The position numbers and the translations under genes were made by a program. A DNA stretch of 14,652 nt from Streptosporangiaceae bacterium (GTDB lineage: Bacteria; Actinomycetota; Actinomycetes; Streptosporangiales; Streptosporangiaceae). Location: NCBI GenBank assembly GCA_030045215.1, contig JASIBJ010000308.1:1-14652 (forward strand). Reading direction: 5' to 3'. Positions 13,340 to 14,652 of the stretch are shown in pieces. Each line of letters starts with the position of its first letter. The stretch's first letter is position 1. The notes beneath the pieces are model-generated. The model saw only the letters and a program-made list of their open reading frames with translations. It was not told the origin of the DNA and did no database searches.

Positions 13340-14458
13340 TCAGCGGAATGGGTTTGCCCAGGAGACAAGCCGCCGGAAACCGCGGTCCAGCCGGGTCCAG
13401 AAGTCTGGCGATTCACCGTGCGCCAGCGCGGCAACGACCTGGTCAACGGTCGCGGACGGCGCGTCAGCGACGACTGTGAACACGTAACCGTCGCTCGACC
13501 AGGCAATCGTCTGGTCCTCGGAGTCGCTGGTATAAGCGTCATGACCTGCGACCGCGATCCGCTGCCAGCCCGCGAGGTGGGCGGGCAGGGCCCCGCGCTG
13601 CACGAACAGCGAGATCACCAGCAGCCCGTCTGAGTACGACAGGCCGATCACCGGACCGTTGGCTGAGGTCGTCTCGCTGGCGGCGAATAGCACCATCTGG
13701 TTGGGCAGTTCAACCGGGAGCGGCCAGCCCTGGCGTCGAAGCGACATGATCGCGGCCTGGCTCAGCTGCTGGTTCCATGGCAGCGCTCCCGCTGCCGGCA
13801 TGCCGCCGAGTGAGGCGGGCCCAATCCGCAGGTCGGTGAGGCTGATGTCGCTGACCAGCCGGGCGTGGTCGTCGAAAAGCTGGCGGCGCAGAGGCAGCTT
13901 GGTCCGTCCGTCAAGCCAGTACCTGGCGGCCAGGGTGCCGTCGGGCCGTTCGACTGTGATCAGTACGGCCGGGCGGCCGTCCGCGGAGCTTGCCCCGGCG
14001 TATTGGAGCACGTAGCCCGACTGCAGCAAGGTGAGCTGCTCGGCCGAGATCATCATCGAGCTACTCGGGGCCGGCTCGGCCGCGCTCGCCGCGGATTCCT
14101 GGCCGCCGTTGGCGCTGACCGGCTGAGCCACGGTCTGACCGCCTGGCCGGTGCCAGACGTCGGCCACCGACACGCGAGCTCCGGCTGGCCCCCATGAGCG
14201 GGAGACCAGGACCGCGCTGAACGCGGTGTTACGGCAGGCCGCCGCGGCCTGACTCATGAGCCGAAGCCCTGCGCGTGCCGCCCCGGTCGGGCGCGGCATC
14301 AGCACCCGGTGCGCGACCGTCCGCTTGGGCCAGGATTGATAGGCGACCGCTGTGCCGCCGGCCCTGTCGTGCACTGCCAGGGCAACCGCGGAGGATCCGG
14401 CGAGGACAAACACCGCGGCCGCGCTGGCGACTCGCCAGTAGGAGGTCTGCTGCGTCAC
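13340..14458 (-). CDS. RseB/MucB-like sigma-factor regulatory protein, 372 aa
   Basis: An extracytoplasmic partner of an anti-sigma factor. In Gram-negatives RseB/MucB binds the periplasmic part of RseA/MucA and blocks its cleavage until lipid or protein damage is sensed; actinobacterial members are less studied. Residues 10-29 are a hydrophobic signal or anchor. Residues ~75-215 resemble the N-terminal LolA-like domain (FSAVLVSRSWGP, VADVWHRPGG, then ARYWLDGRTKLPLRRQLFD at 178-196). Residues ~235-348 resemble the C-terminal domain (WQRIAVAGHDAYTSD, VFTVVADAPSATVDQVVAAL). The end is basic (FWTRLDRGFRRLV). A Ser/Ala/Gly insertion at 115-135 is probably a flexible loop. GTG 14458 overlaps the anti-sigma stop by GTGA, so translation is probably coupled. 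The htrA gene follows after 87 bp. Confidence 0.87.
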   Translation of the reverse strand: MTQQTSYWRVASAAAVFVLAGSSAVALAVHDRAGGTAVAYQSWPKRTVAHRVLMPRPTGAARAGLRLMSQAAAACRNTAFSAVLVSRSWGPAGARVSVADVWHRPGGQTVAQPVSANGGQESAASAAEPAPSSSMMISAEQLTLLQSGYVLQYAGASSADGRPAVLITVERPDGTLAARYWLDGRTKLPLRRQLFDDHARLVSDISLTDLRIGPASLGGMPAAGALPWNQQLSQAAIMSLRRQGWPLPVELPNQMVLFAASETTSANGPVIGLSYSDGLLVISLFVQRGALPAHLAGWQRIAVAGHDAYTSDSEDQTIAWSSDGYVFTVVADAPSATVDQVVAALAHGESPDFWTRLDRGFRRLVSWANPFR

Positions 14459-14652
14459 GGAAGTGTGCGAGATTGATTCTCGGTACTCGAAGGGCCGGTC
14501 TTCGACTCCATCAGGCCGCGCATGTAAATGCCGTTCATGCCGTCGTGCTCGAGCAGGAACACGTCGACCGACGGGGTTACCTTGGGCGCGGGAGCCTGGG
14601 CTTGCGGATCACCTCCCGCGATGAATGCGGCTGTCCCCAGGCCGGCCAGGAA
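14455..14652 (-). CDS. Anti-sigma factor, C-terminal extracytoplasmic end (partial)
   Basis: An open frame enters at the right window edge and ends with TGA at 14457-14455, giving 65 residues. It begins with a hydrophobic segment (FLAGLGTAAFIAGG) that looks like the end of a membrane helix, then a Pro/Ala linker (QAQAPAPKVTPSVDVF) and a polar tail ending SRTLP. The zinc-binding anti-sigma domain would lie outside the window. The call rests on the membrane-plus-tail architecture, the GTGA overlap with the rseB-like gene, and the known actinobacterial order sigma factor, anti-sigma, (rseB-like), htrA, tatB. No cysteine motif can be checked here, so a different small membrane protein is possible. 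Confidence 0.7.
   Translation of the reverse strand, partial: FLAGLGTAAFIAGGDPQAQAPAPKVTPSVDVFLLEHDGMNGIYMRGLMESKTGPSSTENQSRTLP

Noticed and set aside
1..14652. Search for tRNA, rRNA, insertion sequence, integrase, toxin-antitoxin or phage-defence genes
   Set aside because: No cloverleaf-like segment, transposase or integrase motif, terminal repeat pair or recognisable defence domain was found by reading; a covariance-model or profile scan was not possible here.

Overview
The window is very GC-rich DNA with G/C-biased third codon positions, dense genes, frequent GTG/TTG starts and several starts that look leaderless. The protein families point to a high-GC Actinomycetota chromosome, probably a streptomycete- or Streptosporangiales-like actinomycete; I cannot name the species. 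No tRNA, rRNA, insertion sequence, integrase, CRISPR array or recognisable defence system is visible.

Left part (1-2925, + strand): the basic, Ser/Arg-rich C-terminal tail of a protein that begins outside the window (probably a DEAD/DEAH-box RNA helicase), an alpha/beta hydrolase, and a membrane protein with a cytoplasmic PH-like domain and an extracytoplasmic C-terminal domain. Middle-left (2944-6116, - strand): read in transcription order, DUF6758 zinc-ribbon protein, PHP-domain phosphoesterase, metallo-beta-lactamase (MBL) fold hydrolase, and a RecB-like PD-(D/E)XK nuclease with a Cas4/AddB-type Cys pattern. A NUDIX hydrolase (6198-6650, +) is divergent from DUF6758.

Centre (6715-9291, - strand): a 95-residue protein of unknown function, a CitE/Mcl-type CoA-ester lyase, and a LtrA-family membrane protein broken by a one-base frameshift at a G6 tract. 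Then mrp (9520-10686, +), a P-loop Fe-S carrier.

Right part (10810-14652, - strand): an envelope-stress cluster, in transcription order the end of an anti-sigma factor, an RseB/MucB-like sensor whose start overlaps it by 4 nt, an HtrA-type membrane serine protease, and TatB. The matching ECF sigma factor is expected just beyond 14652. The order sigma/anti-sigma - htrA - tatB - mrp is a familiar actinobacterial neighbourhood and supports these calls. It links sensing of envelope damage, protein quality control and Tat export; Mrp is a neighbour with a separate Fe-S role.

No stretch above 300 bases lacks a gene. The two largest gaps are 260-485 (a GC-rich hairpin and a promoter) and 9292-9519 (a nested inverted repeat and the mrp -10 element). 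I did not find a convincing new multi-gene system. The points most worth checking are the LtrA frameshift, the missing Asp in the MBL metal motif, the Glu-to-Lys position in TatB, the repeat-built linker of HtrA, the two uncharacterised proteins (447 and 95 aa), and the recurring leaderless start architecture.
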